Shown: positions 16,723-26,706, counted from the stretch's first letter. The stretch is 53,391 bases of DNA from Caulobacter sp. (GCA_019636175.1 JAHBYC010000017.1:1-53391), one strand, 5' to 3'. Made by a program: numbers and translations. Notes: generated by a model not told the origin, from the sequence alone.

Positions 16723-18149
16723 GCGTCGAGGAAGGTCCTGACATCGACGATGTGGCCGGCGATCGCCGCCGCCGCCGCCATGGCCGGGCTCATCAGATGG
16801 GTGCGGCCGCCGCGGCCCTGCCGGCCCTCGAAGTTGCGGTTGGAGGTTGAGGCGCAGCGCTGGCCGGGGGTCAGCCGGTCCGGGTTCATGCCCAGGCACA
16901 TCGAGCAGCCGGGCTCGCGCCACTCGAAGCCGGCGGCCTTGAGAATGGCGTCCAGGCCTTCCTCCTCGGCCTGGTATTTCACCAGACCCGAGCCCGGCAC
17001 CACCATGGCTCGCACATGGGGCGCGACGAGGCGGCCTTCCAGGAAGGCGGCCTGGGCCACGGCGGCGGCGGCGCGCAGGTCCTCGATGCGGCTGTTGGTG
17101 CAGCTGCCGATGAACACCACGTCGATCCGGGCGTCGGTGATCGGCTGGCCGGCGGTCAGGCCCATATAGTCCAACGCCCGGTGGGCCGAGGCCCGCTTGT
17201 CGGGGGTGGCGAAGCTTTCGGGGTCAGGGACCTGGCCGGTGACCGGCACGACGTCCTCGGGGCTGGTGCCCCAGGTCACGGTCGGGGCGATGTCCTCGGC
17301 GCGAAGACGGACCTCGCGATCAAAGACGGCGTCGTCATCGGTGAAGAAGCTCTTCCAGTGACTGACCGCCATGTCCCAGGCCGCCCCCTTGGGCGCCGAG
17401 GGCCGGCCCCGGATGTAGTCCAGGGTCGTCTGGTCGGGCGCGATGAGGCCCGCCCGGGCCCCGCCCTCGATGGTCAGGTTGCAGAGGGTCATCCGCCCCT
17501 CCATCGACAGGGCGCGCACCGCCTCGCCGGCGAACTCGATCACCGAACCGGTGCCGCCGGCGGTGCCGATCTCGCCGATGATGGCCAGGGCCATGTCCTT
17601 GGCGGTGACGCCAGGACCGAGCTGGCCGTCGACCGTGACCCGCATGTTCCTCGACTTGGCCTGCCGCAGGGTTTGCGTGGCCAGCACATGCTCGACCTCG
17701 CTGGTGCCGATGCCCTGGGCCAGGGCCCCGAAGGCGCCGTGGGTGGAGGTGTGGCTGTCGCCGCAGACGATGGTCATGCCCGGCTGGGTGCGGCCCTGTT
17801 CGGGACCGATGACATGGACGATGCCGTTCCGCGGGTCGCCCATCTGGAAGTATTCGATGCCGTGGTCGGCGACGTTGCGACCCAGGGTCTGAAGTTGCAG
17901 CCGCGCCTCGTCATCCTCGACCGCGTCGACGCCCAGCTCCTGGCCGATGGTGGGCACATTGTGGTCGGCGACGGCCAGGGTGCGGTCGGGCCGGCGCACC
18001 TTGCGACCGGCGGCGCGAAGGCCGGCGAAGGCCTGAGGCGTCGTCACCTCATGGATCAGATGCAGGTCGATATAGAGAACGGTTTCGCCGCCATCCTGAG
18101 CGACGGCGTGCGCGTCCCAGATCTTGTCGTAGAGGGTCTTTCCGGCCAT
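16719..18149 (-). CDS. leuC: 3-isopropylmalate dehydratase large subunit
   Basis: 476-residue aconitase-family enzyme carrying the 4Fe-4S cluster. [15 protein letters not shown] is the N-terminal signature; [31 protein letters not shown] is the conserved block whose first part carries a cluster-binding context; the cluster cysteines lie in FIGSCTNSR and [11 protein letters not shown]. The start at 18149 gives the family beginning [12 protein letters not shown]. First gene of the coupled leuC-HExxH-VOC-leuD-ABM transcript. The 227-base region upstream, shared with the divergent DUF885 gene, should hold the promoter; I see no convincing leucine-rich leader peptide there. Confidence 0.96.
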   Translation of the reverse strand: MAGKTLYDKIWDAHAVAQDGGETVLYIDLHLIHEVTTPQAFAGLRAAGRKVRRPDRTLAVADHNVPTIGQELGVDAVEDDEARLQLQTLGRNVADHGIEYFQMGDPRNGIVHVIGPEQGRTQPGMTIVCGDSHTSTHGAFGALAQGIGTSEVEHVLATQTLRQAKSRNMRVTVDGQLGPGVTAKDMALAIIGEIGTAGGTGSVIEFAGEAVRALSMEGRMTLCNLTIEGGARAGLIAPDQTTLDYIRGRPSAPKGAAWDMAVSHWKSFFTDDDAVFDREVRLRAEDIAPTVTWGTSPEDVVPVTGQVPDPESFATPDKRASAHRALDYMGLTAGQPITDARIDVVFIGSCTNSRIEDLRAAAAVAQAAFLEGRLVAPHVRAMVVPGSGLVKYQAEEEGLDAILKAAGFEWREPGCSMCLGMNPDRLTPGQRCASTSNRNFEGRQGRGGRTHLMSPAMAAAAAIAGHIVDVRTFLDA

Positions 18150-18376
18150 GGCGCGATGTAGGACGCCGACGGGCGTCCCGTCCAGTAGGGCGCAAGGATT
18201 GTGCGCCAGATTGAGGATATCGGCCGGGCAGGGGAAGGAAGTTGCGGAAGCCTCGCCCCCGTCGGGGTCCGCGGACCCTGGCCTCCCGGCGCGCGCAAAA
18301 CATGACAAAAGCGCAAGGTGACAGGAGCGGCGAACCGTGAAGACTGCTGCGGTCTTCATCCAGGAGTTCCGCAAGC

Positions 18377-20182
18377 GTGCCCAATCTTCTCATCAGCCGC
18401 CGCCTCGCCCTTGCCGGACTGGTCCTCGCCGGACCGCTTAGCCAGGCGGCCTTCGCCCAGGACAGCGAGGACGCCCGGTTCACCGCCTTCCTGGACAAGG
18501 CCTTCGACGAAAGCCTGGCCCTGAGCCCGGAGAGCATGACCTCGCTGGGTCTGAAGACCGACTACGGCAAGCTCGATGACTACACCGACGCCGCGGCCGA
18601 GCGGGAGCTGGCCCTGGCGGAGCGGCAGCTGGCGGCGATGAAGGCCGGCTTCGACTATGAAAAGCTCGGCCCGCAGGCGCGGATCTCCTGGCGGCTGTTC
18701 GAACAGTCGGTCGAGCGGGACCGGGAAGGCATGCGCTGGCGCGACCATCGCTATCTCGCCACCACCAACGGCAGCCCGGCCGGCGAGATTCCGGTGTTCC
18801 TGATCAACGAGCATGCCGTGGAGGGCGTCGGCGACGCCGAGGCCTACATCAGCCGTCTGAGGGCGGTCCGCCGGGTGATGGGCGAGGTCGCGGCCCGGCT
18901 GAAGGTCGCCGCCGGCAAGGGAATCGTCGCCCCCGCCTTCACTTTCGCGCCGGTCGAGGCCGACGCCCGCAAGGTGCTGACCGGCGCGCCCTTCACCGAC
19001 GGCCCCGACAGCGCCGTCTGGGCCGATTTCAAGGAGAAGGTGGCCGCCCTGCCGTCTCCGAAGGAAGACAAGGACAATCTGCTTGCCGCGGGCAAGGCGG
19101 CCCTGCTGGGCCCCTTCAAGACCGGCTACGAGATCTTCCTGGCCGCCCAGGCGGAGATCCGGCCTCTGGCCAGGGGCAATAACGGCGCCTGGTCCCTGCC
19201 GGACGGCGAGGCCTACTACGCCTTCCGCCTGAAGGGGTCGACGACCACCGACATGACCGCCGAGGAGATCCATCAGCTGGGTCTGAGCAACCTTGCAAGG
19301 GTGCAGGGCGAGATGAAGGTGATCATGGGCAAGGTCGGGTTCACCGGCTCGCTGCAGGACTTCTTCAAGGCCATCAAAACCGACCCGGCGCACCAGTACC
19401 CGAACACCGAGGCGGGCAAGGCGCGGTATCTGGCCGACGCGCGCGGCTATATCGCCCAAGTGATGGCCAAGGCGCCGCAATACTTCATGCGTCTGCCCAA
19501 GGCCCCGCTGGAGGTGCGGGCGGTCGAGGCCTGGCGCCAGGAGACCGCCTCGGTGGCCTTCTACAACCGGCCCACGCCCGACGGCTCACGGCCCGGCATC
19601 TTCTATGTGAACCTGGCCGACATGACCCAGGTGCTGAAGCCCCAGATCGAGGGCATCGCCTATCACGAGGCGGCCCCGGGCCATCACTTCCAGATCGCCC
19701 TGGCCCAGGAGCTCCAAGGCATTCCGAAATTCCGCAAGTTCGGCGGCTATGGCGCCTATATCGAGGGCTGGGGGCTGTATTCGGAGCGGCTGGGCAAGGA
19801 GATGGGCTTCTACCAGGACCCCTATTCCGACTTCGGGCGGCTGTCGCTGGAAGCCTGGCGGGCCGTGCGCCTGATCACCGACACCGGCATGCACGCCAAG
19901 AAATGGACCCGCGAACAGGCCATCGACTTCTTCCGCGAGAACTCGCTGCTCAGCGAGCGCGACATCGTCAAGGAAATCGAGCGCTACCTCTGCAACCCGG
20001 GCCAGGCGACCAGCTACATGGTCGGCCAGCAGAAGATCCTGATGCTGCGGGACAAGGCGAAGACGGCGTTGGGGTCGAAGTTCGACATCCGCGCCTATCA
20101 CGACGCGGTCCTGAAAGACGGCGCCCTGCCGCTGGACGTGCTGGAACAGCAGGTGGACGCCTATATCGCCGGGGCGGGGTAG
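18377..20182 (+). CDS. DUF885 family exported protein (metallopeptidase-like)
   Basis: 601 residues starting at a GTG. The N-terminus carries [22 protein letters not shown], a signal peptide with a twin arginine. The hallmark of the family, HEAAPGHH (HExxPGHH, residues 430-437), is a likely metal site, and [14 protein letters not shown] follows as the conserved downstream block with a Glu. Members are widespread in Caulobacterales and Xanthomonadales as periplasmic proteins or lipoproteins presumed to be peptidases. Divergent from leuC; ends before an inverted repeat and the rplS terminator. Confidence 0.88.
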   Translation: MPNLLISRRLALAGLVLAGPLSQAAFAQDSEDARFTAFLDKAFDESLALSPESMTSLGLKTDYGKLDDYTDAAAERELALAERQLAAMKAGFDYEKLGPQARISWRLFEQSVERDREGMRWRDHRYLATTNGSPAGEIPVFLINEHAVEGVGDAEAYISRLRAVRRVMGEVAARLKVAAGKGIVAPAFTFAPVEADARKVLTGAPFTDGPDSAVWADFKEKVAALPSPKEDKDNLLAAGKAALLGPFKTGYEIFLAAQAEIRPLARGNNGAWSLPDGEAYYAFRLKGSTTTDMTAEEIHQLGLSNLARVQGEMKVIMGKVGFTGSLQDFFKAIKTDPAHQYPNTEAGKARYLADARGYIAQVMAKAPQYFMRLPKAPLEVRAVEAWRQETASVAFYNRPTPDGSRPGIFYVNLADMTQVLKPQIEGIAYHEAAPGHHFQIALAQELQGIPKFRKFGGYGAYIEGWGLYSERLGKEMGFYQDPYSDFGRLSLEAWRAVRLITDTGMHAKKWTREQAIDFFRENSLLSERDIVKEIERYLCNPGQATSYMVGQQKILMLRDKAKTALGSKFDIRAYHDAVLKDGALPLDVLEQQVDAYIAGAG

Positions 20183-20207
20183 GCTTGGCTAGGTAACCTC
20201 TGGGCGC

Positions 20208-20364
20208 CCTTCTCCCCTTGCGGGAGAAGGTGGCCCGAAGGGCCGGATGAGGGGTTGAAGACCCGTCAAGCTGCGATGAGGCGGTGGCCGGCCGCGCCGT
20301 AGAGGCCGGTGCGACCCCTCATCCGTCGGCTTCGCCGAGTGAGTTTCTCCCGCAAGGGGAGAAG
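20208..20364. repeat. Intergenic inverted repeat (CTTCTCCC...GGGAGAAGG family)
   Basis: Left arm 20208-20254 (CCTTCTCCCCTTGCGGGAGA, then GGTGGCCCGAAGGGCC, ending GGATGAGGGG) and right arm 20315-20364 are imperfect reverse complements around 60 bases of centre. Same family as 23577-23721, 24290-24467 and 40440-40603. It fills most of the space between the convergent DUF885 and rplS genes. Confidence 0.75.
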
Positions 20365-20389
20365 GCAGACCCGAGGCGAACCCGCATAG

Positions 20390-20422
20390 AAAAAGGCCCC
20401 GCCGTTTCCAGCGGGGCCTTTT
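20390..20422 (-). terminator. Terminator of the trmD-rplS transcript
   Basis: AAAAAGGCCCCGC pairs with GCGGGGCCTTTT across a 7-base loop. Read on the minus strand the stem is followed by TTTTT, 25 bases past the rplS stop. The A/T flanks on both sides also allow it to stop transcription from the DUF885 side. Confidence 0.85.
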
Positions 20423-20446
20423 CCATGTTCAGAACCTGAGGTCGGC

Positions 20447-20845
20447 TTATTCGCCGGCGTCTTCGGTCTTTTCCTTGCGGGCCATGGCGCGCTCGGCGAT
20501 CCGGGCGCTCTTACCGCGGCGGTCGCGCAGGTAGTAGAGCTTGGCGCGACGGACGACGCCGCGGCGCTTGACCTCGATGCTTTCGATCATCGGCGACATG
20601 ATCGGGAAGACCCGCTCGACGCCCTCGCCGAAGCTGATCTTGCGGACGGTGAAGCTCTCGTGGAGGCCAGCGCCCTGACGGGCGATGCAGACGCCTTCAT
20701 AGGCCTGGACGCGCTCGCGGTCGCCTTCCTTGATGCGGACGTTGACGCGCAGGGTGTCGCCGGCCTGGAAATCGGGGGTGGTGCGGAGGGCGGCGAGACG
20801 CTCGGTCTCTTCCTGCTCCAGCTGTTTGATAATGTTCGCAGCCAT
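20447..20845 (-). CDS. rplS: 50S ribosomal protein L19
   Basis: 132 residues; binds 23S rRNA at the 30S-50S interface. [48 protein letters not shown] and [18 protein letters not shown] are the conserved L19 blocks. The carboxy end carries an extra Lys/Glu-rich tail of about 10-15 residues. AAGGAG lies ten bases before the ATG and only four bases separate it from the trmD stop, so the two are co-transcribed as in most bacteria. Confidence 0.97.
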   Translation of the reverse strand: MAANIIKQLEQEETERLAALRTTPDFQAGDTLRVNVRIKEGDRERVQAYEGVCIARQGAGLHESFTVRKISFGEGVERVFPIMSPMIESIEVKRRGVVRRAKLYYLRDRRGKSARIAERAMARKEKTEDAGE

Positions 20846-20849
20846 AACT

Positions 20850-21587
20850 CTAGTTCTCCTTGGGCTTGACCGGTTTGCCGGCGCCCTTTGCCTGTTGATT
20901 GGCGAGATGACGGTCCCAAAGGTCGGGCCGCCGCTCGCGGGTCGTCTCTTCTCTCATTGCCTGCCGCCAGGCCGCGACCCGCTTGTGGTCGCCGCTCAAC
21001 AGCACCTCGGGGATGTCCAGCCCTTCGAACGTCCGCGGCCTTGTGTACTGCGGATGCTCGAGAAGCCCGTCCTCGAAGCTTTCTTCCTTGAGGCTGTCCG
21101 CCTGCCCGAGAACCCCCGGGACAAGACGCACGCACGCCTCGATCGCCACCATCGCCGCCGCCTCGCCACCGGCCAGGACCGCGTCTCCGACGGAGACCTC
21201 CTCGAACCCCCGGGCGTCGAGCACCCGCTGGTCCACCCCCTCGAACCGGCCGCAGAGGACGATGATCCCCGGCGCCCTGGCCCACTCACTGACGCGCGCC
21301 TGGGTCAGGGGCCTGCCCCGGGCGCTCATGCACAAAAGCGGCCGTCCCGCGGTATCGACACTGTCGAGCGCCGCCGCGATCACGTCCGCCTTCATCACCT
21401 GTCCAGGACCGCCACCCGCGGGGGTGTCGTCGAGGAAGCCGCGCTTATCCTTGGAAAAGGTGCGGATGTCCACTGTTTCAAGGCGCCACAGGTCGGATTC
21501 CCGCCAGGCGGTCCCGATCAGCGAAACGCCGAGGGGGCCGGGGAAGGCCTCGGGAAACATGGTCAGGACGGTGGCGGTGAAGGGCAT
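20850..21587 (-). CDS. trmD: tRNA (guanine-37-N1)-methyltransferase
   Basis: 245-residue SPOUT methyltransferase that methylates G37 next to the anticodon to prevent frameshifting. The knotted AdoMet site is visible in [13 protein letters not shown] and [28 protein letters not shown] and [12 protein letters not shown], then [13 protein letters not shown] are further signatures. The start at 21587 is chosen because the family begins with a strand like [13 protein letters not shown]; an upstream in-frame ATG would add 31 unrelated residues that fall in a repeat region. Confidence 0.96.
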   Translation of the reverse strand: MPFTATVLTMFPEAFPGPLGVSLIGTAWRESDLWRLETVDIRTFSKDKRGFLDDTPAGGGPGQVMKADVIAAALDSVDTAGRPLLCMSARGRPLTQARVSEWARAPGIIVLCGRFEGVDQRVLDARGFEEVSVGDAVLAGGEAAAMVAIEACVRLVPGVLGQADSLKEESFEDGLLEHPQYTRPRTFEGLDIPEVLLSGDHKRVAAWRQAMREETTRERRPDLWDRHLANQQAKGAGKPVKPKEN

Positions 21588-21636
21588 GGGCGCGGGGCTA
21601 TACGCTTTTCGGCCCTCGCGGTCGAGCACACCGATC

Positions 21637-21771
21637 TTCCGCTCATCCCGGCGAAGTCCGGGACCCAGCCGCCTGAGCACGGTGGTTCAGGACGGGACGG
21701 CAAGCCTCGCAGCTGAATCTGGGCCCCGGCTTTGGCTTCGCCGCCCTTCGGGTCGCCGGGGTGAGCGGAGG
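21637..21771. repeat. Intergenic inverted repeat upstream of trmD
   Basis: Left arm from 21637 (CCGCTCATCCCGGCGAAGTC, ending GGGACCCAG) and right arm to 21771 (CTGGGCCCCGGC, then GGTCGCCGGGGTGAGCGG) form an interrupted dyad. It belongs to the same type as 3305-3410 and 43501-43637. No gene lies in the 198-base gap. Confidence 0.65.
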
Positions 21772-21785
21772 GTGGGGAGGCGGCC

Positions 21786-22163
21786 TCAGTCCGGCGCCAG
21801 TTCGAAATTGAACTTCTCGGCGAAGTCGTCATAGGGCGGCTGGGGCCAGCGGTATTCGGCGAAGGCGTCGGCGATGCAGGCGGCGACGGCGCTGTCGTCA
21901 TTGCTGTCGACGCGGTCCAGCTTGCCCTTCTCGAAACTGACGATCAGCGAAAAGCTCATCCGCCGGCGGTGCTCGCCGCTGTAGCAGCGGGCCAGCAGGG
22001 CGGTGGTCTTGGGCTTGAGGAAGGGGTCCATCTTGTCGTCGCGCCAGGCCTGGGCGGCGAGATCGGTCTTGTATCGGTCGGCCCGGACCAGGGCCTCGTT
22101 ATAGGCCAGGCCGGCGCCGGACTGGAACATCAGGGCGAGGGCGACGGTGGTGGGTGTCAGCAT
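21786..22163 (-). CDS. Small exported protein of unknown function
   Basis: 125 residues. The N-terminus MLTPTTVALALMFQSGAGLA looks like a short signal peptide. The mature part is charged, with a single Cys in the middle (LLARCYSGEHRRR) and another in AVAACIADAF; no recognised motif. It sits between the Aba4-like gene and trmD on the same strand, with only nine bases to the former's stop, so it is likely co-expressed with it. Family unknown to me. Confidence 0.7.
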   Translation of the reverse strand: MLTPTTVALALMFQSGAGLAYNEALVRADRYKTDLAAQAWRDDKMDPFLKPKTTALLARCYSGEHRRRMSFSLIVSFEKGKLDRVDSNDDSAVAACIADAFAEYRWPQPPYDDFAEKFNFELAPD

Positions 22164-22172
22164 GAGAGGGCT

Positions 22173-22610
22173 CTAGGCGGCAACCGTGGCGCCACGGCGG
22201 CGGACGAACCGCAGCAGCAGAAACAGGACAAAGCCGACCGGACCGAAGAACAGCGTCAGCAGCAGGATCGGCGTGAGAAGCCAGGGTGAAACGCCCTCGG
22301 CGTCCCCGGTGCGGCTGATCCAGCCGCCGACGAACAGATCGAAGGCCAGATAGTGCAGCCAGGCGATCAGCAGCATGTTGGGCTGCGAGAACAGGGTCTG
22401 GACGCCGGCCAGGGTGCCCATGTCGCCGCTGGCGCCGCCGATGTTCACCGCCAGCAGCAGCAGATAGCAGGCCGCGAACAGACCAGGCGCGATGAATCCG
22501 CACAGGGGATCGGCCCAGCCGCGCATCGGCTTTATGAACCGGGCCAGGATCATCACCAGCCAGAAGGCCATGGCGATCCCGTTCGCCCAGAGATAGCCGT
22601 TCGCCGCCAT
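22173..22610 (-). CDS. Aba4-like (DUF4281) integral membrane protein
   Basis: 145 residues with four hydrophobic helices. GYLWANGIAMAFWLVMIL, FIAPGLFAACYLLLLAVNIG, the central HYLAFDLFVGGWISR and LLTPILLLTLFFGPVGFVL match the Aba4 family, named after a plant neoxanthin-synthesis protein; bacterial members are of unknown role. The start at 22610 has GGAGGGG just upstream; an earlier in-frame start lacks it. Part of the insert between rimM and trmD. Confidence 0.82.
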   Translation of the reverse strand: MAANGYLWANGIAMAFWLVMILARFIKPMRGWADPLCGFIAPGLFAACYLLLLAVNIGGASGDMGTLAGVQTLFSQPNMLLIAWLHYLAFDLFVGGWISRTGDAEGVSPWLLTPILLLTLFFGPVGFVLFLLLRFVRRRGATVAA

Positions 22611-22711
22611 CGTCCCCTCCCGTTCCACCTGTCCACCAACAGACTGGCGCCTGACGAGGCCGTCGTCGAGCCGCTTGCCGCCCCGGTTCCACAGGCCTAT
22701 TGCAACGCACC

Positions 22712-23569
22712 ATGACCGACGCCGAAAACCTGATCGCCACCCTGGCTCTCGAGCCGATCGAGATGAACCTGTTCCGGGGCGTGTCCCCGAACGAGGGGTT
22801 CCCGCGCATCTTCGGCGGGCTGGTGATCGCCCAGGCGCTGCTGGCCGCCTATGAGACGGTTCAGGACCGGGTCTGCCACTCGCTGCACGCCTATTTCATC
22901 CGCCCGGGCGATGTGACCATTCCGGTGCTGTATGAGGTGGACCGCTCGCGCGACGGCGGCACCTTCACCACCCGGCGGGTGATCGCCATCCAGAACGGCA
23001 AGCAGATCTTCAACCTGGCCGCCTCCTTCCAGGTGGTCGAGGACGGGCTGGAACACCAGTCGGCCATGCCCGAGCATCCCGATCCGGAATCGGTGAAGAC
23101 CGAGCTGGACCAGCTGCTGGCCAAGTTCGGCGACAAGCTGCCCGAGCGGATGAAGGAGCAGATGAACCGGCCCCGGCCGATCGACCTGCGCTGGCCCGAC
23201 CCGCAGAACATGTTCAAGCCCGTGCCCAAGCCGCCGCGCAAGCAGGTGTGGATGCGCGCCAAGGCTCCCATCGGTCCGGAAGTGAAGCTGCAACAGGCCT
23301 GCCTGGCCTATGCCTCGGACATGGCCTTCATGGAGACGGCCCTGCGGGTGCACGGCCTGACCTGGCAGACGCCGGGCCTGCAGTCGGCCAGCCTGGACCA
23401 CGCCATGTGGTTCCACCGCCCGGTCGACTTCAACGACTGGATCCTGTTCGACCAGGACTGCCCCAGCACCAGCCAGGGCCGTGGCTTCATCCGGGGCGAG
23501 ATGTACACCAGGGACGGCAAGCTGGCCGCCTCGGTGGCGCAGGAATGCCTGATGCGGGTGAAGACCTGA
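22712..23569 (+). CDS. tesB: Acyl-CoA thioesterase II (TesB)
   Basis: 285 residues with two hotdog modules. The N-terminal half shows NLFRGVSPNEGFPRIFGGLV and HSLHAYFIRPGD, the C-terminal half LDHAMWFHRPVDFNDWILFD with the conserved Asp region and GRGFIRGEMYTRDGKLAASV with the Gln/Thr region typical of TesB. It hydrolyses medium- and long-chain acyl-CoAs in the cytoplasm. It is the only plus-strand gene between rimM and rplS and so interrupts the ribosomal cluster. Confidence 0.95.
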   Translation: MTDAENLIATLALEPIEMNLFRGVSPNEGFPRIFGGLVIAQALLAAYETVQDRVCHSLHAYFIRPGDVTIPVLYEVDRSRDGGTFTTRRVIAIQNGKQIFNLAASFQVVEDGLEHQSAMPEHPDPESVKTELDQLLAKFGDKLPERMKEQMNRPRPIDLRWPDPQNMFKPVPKPPRKQVWMRAKAPIGPEVKLQQACLAYASDMAFMETALRVHGLTWQTPGLQSASLDHAMWFHRPVDFNDWILFDQDCPSTSQGRGFIRGEMYTRDGKLAASVAQECLMRVKT

Positions 23570-23576
23570 ACACCAC

Positions 23577-23721
23577 CTCTCCCTGAGGGAGAGGTCGGGC
23601 GCGCCCAGCGCGACCGGGTGAGGGTTTACGCTGTCGGACGGCTGACGAAAATTTCGGCGCCGTAAACCCTCATCCTCCCACGCCTGCGGCGCGGGCCCCT
23701 CCTTCTCCCTCAGGGAGAAGG
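23577..23721. repeat. Intergenic inverted repeat (CTCTCCCTGAGGGAGAGG type)
   Basis: Left arm 23577-23630 (CCTCTCCCTGAGGGAGAGGT, ending GGGTGAGGGTTTACG) and right arm 23661-23721 (CGTAAACCCTCA ... CCTTCTCCCTCAGGGAGAAGG) are interrupted reverse complements lying between the convergent tesB and rimM genes. Each arm end is itself a small hairpin. Confidence 0.75.
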
Positions 23722-23722
23722 A

Positions 23723-24244
23723 TCAGGTGAGGTCGCCCTCGATCTCGATCTCGTTGGGCGTCACCACCACGATCCGCCTCTCGGCGATCAGCACCTCCGG
23801 CACGCAGTCGCGGGTGAAGGGCAGGTACCAGGTGGGTCCGCCCAGCGGCGGGGCGATCTCGAGAATGTCGCCGGCGCCGAAGTCCTGCACCGACTTCACC
23901 TTGCCCAGCACTTCGCCCTCGGGCGTGACCGCTGAAAGACCGATGAGGTCGGCGAGGTAGAATTCGTCCTCCTCGGGCTCGGGCAGGTCGGCGCGGTCGA
24001 TGTGCAGGGTCAGGCCGCGCAGGGCGTCGGCCGCCTCCTTGCTGTCGATCCCCTTGGCGCGGGCGACCACGCCCCCCTTGGCCAGCCGGGCCGAGGTGAT
24101 GGTCAGGGCCGGCGAACCGTCGGCGCGCTTCAAATGCCGGTAGTCGGCCAGGGCCAGCGGGTCGGCGGTAAAGGTGCTGATCCGCAACTCGCCGCGCACC
24201 CCATGGGCGCCGCCGACCCGGCCGATGAGAAGGAGGTTGGACAT
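23723..24244 (-). CDS. rimM: Ribosome maturation factor RimM
   Basis: 173 residues: an N-terminal beta-barrel (LLIGRVGGAHGVRGELRI) followed by a PRC-barrel domain (EFYLADLIGLSAVTPEGEVL, and a C-terminal LPFTRDCVPEVLIAERRIVV). It binds S19 and assists 30S head maturation. It lies downstream of rpsP, 233 bases away, with an inverted-repeat unit in between. Confidence 0.95.
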   Translation of the reverse strand: MSNLLLIGRVGGAHGVRGELRISTFTADPLALADYRHLKRADGSPALTITSARLAKGGVVARAKGIDSKEAADALRGLTLHIDRADLPEPEEDEFYLADLIGLSAVTPEGEVLGKVKSVQDFGAGDILEIAPPLGGPTWYLPFTRDCVPEVLIAERRIVVVTPNEIEIEGDLT

Positions 24245-24289
24245 GGGCGGGTTGGACCTGAAACAGACCCGAAGGGCAAGAGCGCGGTT

Positions 24290-24467
24290 CCTTCTCCCGC
24301 ACGCCGGGAGAAGGTGTCGGCGCAGCCGACGGATGAGGGCGACGCCGGCCCCGCGGGTTTAGGTGCGGTCTCGTCCGGACATGGAAAAGGGCAGCCCGGC
24401 TCAGGCCGGTGCTGCCCTCATCCGACTCCCTTCGGGAGCTGCCTTCTCCCGGCAGGCGGGAGAAGGG
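24290..24467. repeat. Intergenic inverted repeat between rpsP and rimM
   Basis: Left arm 24290-24339 (CCTTCTCCCGCACGCCGGGA... GGATGAGGGC) and right arm 24415-24467 (GCCCTCATCCGACTCCC, ending GGCGGGAGAAGG). It is in a transcribed position inside the ffh-rpsP-rimM series and could form a long hairpin in that mRNA. Confidence 0.75.
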
Positions 24468-24476
24468 CTGAAGACC

Positions 24477-25001
24477 TTAGCCTTCGGTCTTCTCTTCGTC
24501 GGCTTCAGCGGCCGGAGCCTCTTCAGCGGCCGGAGCTTCCTCGGCGGCGGGGGCTTCTTCGGCAGCGGCCTCGACGGCCGGAGCCTCTTCGGCGGGCGCC
24601 TCGGCTTCGGGTTCCGGCTCGGGGGCCGGCGGGTTGGCGGCCAGCTCGGCGGCGGCGGCGGCGCGGGCCTCTTCACGCTCGGCGCGCTCGGCGGCGCGTT
24701 CCTCGGCCTTCTTGCCCGGCTTGCCCTTGTTGGGGTTGTTGCCGTGCTCCCACTTCACCAGGCCTTCCTTGGCCAGGAAACGGGCGACGCGGTCGGTCGG
24801 CTGGGCGCCCTTCTTGAGCCAGGCCTGGATCGACTCCAGCTTCAGGGTGACCCGCATCGGGTCGTCCTTCTTGAGCAGCGGGTTGTAGGCGCCCACCTTC
24901 TCGATGAAACGACCGTCGCGGGGCGAGTGGCTGTCGGCGATGACGATCGAGTAGTAGGGCCGCTTCTTGGTGCCGCCGCGAGCCAGACGAATCTTCAGCA
25001 T
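24477..25001 (-). CDS. rpsP: 30S ribosomal protein S16 with a long Ala/Glu/Pro tail
   Basis: 174 residues, about twice the usual length. Residues 1-80 are the S16 fold ([34 protein letters not shown], and the helix [20 protein letters not shown]). From about residue 90 a Lys-rich linker leads to a low-complexity tail of repeated EEAPA units, very acidic and Ala/Pro-rich, which would be unstructured. Similar extensions are known in Caulobacterales S16. AAGGA precedes the ATG. Ffh lies just upstream, 23 bases away. Confidence 0.96.
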   Translation of the reverse strand: MLKIRLARGGTKKRPYYSIVIADSHSPRDGRFIEKVGAYNPLLKKDDPMRVTLKLESIQAWLKKGAQPTDRVARFLAKEGLVKWEHGNNPNKGKPGKKAEERAAERAEREEARAAAAAELAANPPAPEPEPEAEAPAEEAPAVEAAAEEAPAAEEAPAAEEAPAAEADEEKTEG

Positions 25002-25024
25002 TTCAGTTTAGTCCTTGGAAGTGT

Positions 25025-26545
25025 TCAGTTTTTCTTGAACGGGTTGAAAGGGGAGGGACCGCCGAGACCCGGCAGTCCGGAAAGGTTGGGGCCGCCGGGA
25101 CCACCCAGGCCGGGCAGACCCTTCAGCTGCTTTTCGAGCTCGGCGGGATCGGGAGGAGGCAGCTTGCCGCCGCCCATGGCCTTCATCCGCTCGCCGCCGC
25201 CGCCGCCCAGCATGGCGGCCATCTTGGCGAAGCCCTTGCCGCCGCCCTTGCTCATCATCTTGAAGGCGTCGGCCATCTGACGGTGTTGCTTGAGCAGGCG
25301 GTTGATCTCGGCGACGTCGACACCGGCGCCGGCGGCGATGCGGCGCTTGCGCGAGGCGGCCAGGATGTCGGGCTTCTTGCGCTCGGCCTTGGTCATCGAG
25401 CTGATGATCGCCTTCTGGCGCTTGATCATCCTGTCGTTCAGGCCCGCCTCGGCGATCTGGCCCTTCATCTTCTGGACCCCGGGCAGCATGCCCATCAGCC
25501 CTTCCATGCCGCCCATCTTTTCCATCTGCGACAGCTGTTCTGACAGCATGTCGAGATCGAACTGACCCTTGGCCAGCTTGCGGGCCATGGCCTCGGACTT
25601 GGCCTGGTCGAAGTCGGCGGCGGCCTTTTCCACCAGCGAGACGATGTCGCCCTGGCCGAGGATGCGTCCGGCCACCCGGCGGGCGTCGAACACGTCGAGG
25701 GCGTCGACCTTTTCCCCGGCGCCGAGGAACTTGATGGGCAGGCCGGTGACGGCCCGCATCGACAGGGCCGCGCCGCCGCGTCCGTCACCGTCGGCGCGGG
25801 TCAGGATCAGACCGGTCAGCGGCAGGCGCTCGTGGAAGGCCTTGGCGGTGCGCACCGCGTCCTGACCGGTCAGGCTGTCGGCGACGAGGATGGTTTCGGC
25901 GGGATTGGAGATCTTCGCGATCTCGGCCGCCTCGTTCATCATCGACTCGTCCAGCGTCGTGCGGCCAGCCGTGTCGAGGATCAGGATGTCATAGCCGCCC
26001 AGCTTGGCGGCGCTCATCGCCCGCTTGGCGATATCGACCGCCGACTGGCCCGCGACGATGGGCAGGGTGTCGACCTCGACCTGTTTGCCCAGGGTGGCCA
26101 GCTGTTCCATGGCGGCCGGACGACGGGTGTCCAGCGAGGCCATCAGGACCTTCTTGCGCTCGGTCTTGCTCAGACGCAGCGCCAGCTTGGCCGAGGTGGT
26201 GGTCTTGCCCGAACCCTGCAGGCCGCTCATCAGGATGACGCTGGGCGGGTTGATGGCGATGTTCAGGCCCACCGGCTCCTCGCCGCCGAGCATCTCGACC
26301 AGACCGTCATAGACGATCTTCACCACCTGATCGGCCGGGCGGACCGAGCGGATCACCGCCTCGCCGGTCGCCAGGTCGCGGGCCTTGGCGATGAAGTCCT
26401 TGACCACCGGCAGGGCGACATCAGCCTCCAGCAGCGCCACGCGAACCTCGCGCATCGCTTCATCGACGTCCTTCTCGCTGAGGACGCCGCGTCCGGACAG
26501 GCGGTCAAAAACGCCGCTCAGCCGTTCTGTAAGGCCTTCAAACAT
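25025..26545 (-). CDS. ffh: Signal recognition particle protein Ffh (SRP54)
   Basis: 506 residues: N domain (1-90), G domain with GLQGSGKTTTSAKLAL, DTRRPAAMEQLA, DTAGRTTLDE and TRADGDGRGGAAL, then a Met-rich M domain (MGGMEGLMGMLPGVQKMKG onward) binding 4.5S RNA and signal sequences. The C-terminal tail is Gly/Pro/Leu-rich (GGG and PGLGGP repeats). It targets nascent inner-membrane proteins to FtsY. Start at 26545 has GAGGA upstream. First gene of the ffh-rpsP series. Confidence 0.97.
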   Translation of the reverse strand: MFEGLTERLSGVFDRLSGRGVLSEKDVDEAMREVRVALLEADVALPVVKDFIAKARDLATGEAVIRSVRPADQVVKIVYDGLVEMLGGEEPVGLNIAINPPSVILMSGLQGSGKTTTSAKLALRLSKTERKKVLMASLDTRRPAAMEQLATLGKQVEVDTLPIVAGQSAVDIAKRAMSAAKLGGYDILILDTAGRTTLDESMMNEAAEIAKISNPAETILVADSLTGQDAVRTAKAFHERLPLTGLILTRADGDGRGGAALSMRAVTGLPIKFLGAGEKVDALDVFDARRVAGRILGQGDIVSLVEKAAADFDQAKSEAMARKLAKGQFDLDMLSEQLSQMEKMGGMEGLMGMLPGVQKMKGQIAEAGLNDRMIKRQKAIISSMTKAERKKPDILAASRKRRIAAGAGVDVAEINRLLKQHRQMADAFKMMSKGGGKGFAKMAAMLGGGGGERMKAMGGGKLPPPDPAELEKQLKGLPGLGGPGGPNLSGLPGLGGPSPFNPFKKN

Positions 26546-26706
26546 CCCAGTTCCTCATATGCACAACGAAACCAGCCCCCGTGGACGTTCGCGTCGACGG
26601 GGGGCCTCTCCGTCCTCGTCCGATATAGGTATCGGGGTCGTGACGGGGGAGGGCGCTGGCAGATTGCGCCGGAAGGGCGCGCTTATGGGCGAAAGGGGCG
26701 CAAAGG

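Noticed and set aside
18150-18376. Possible leucine leader peptide and attenuator upstream of leuC
   Set aside because: Leu codons are not clustered in a short frame with a following terminator/antiterminator pair, so nothing supports attenuation.
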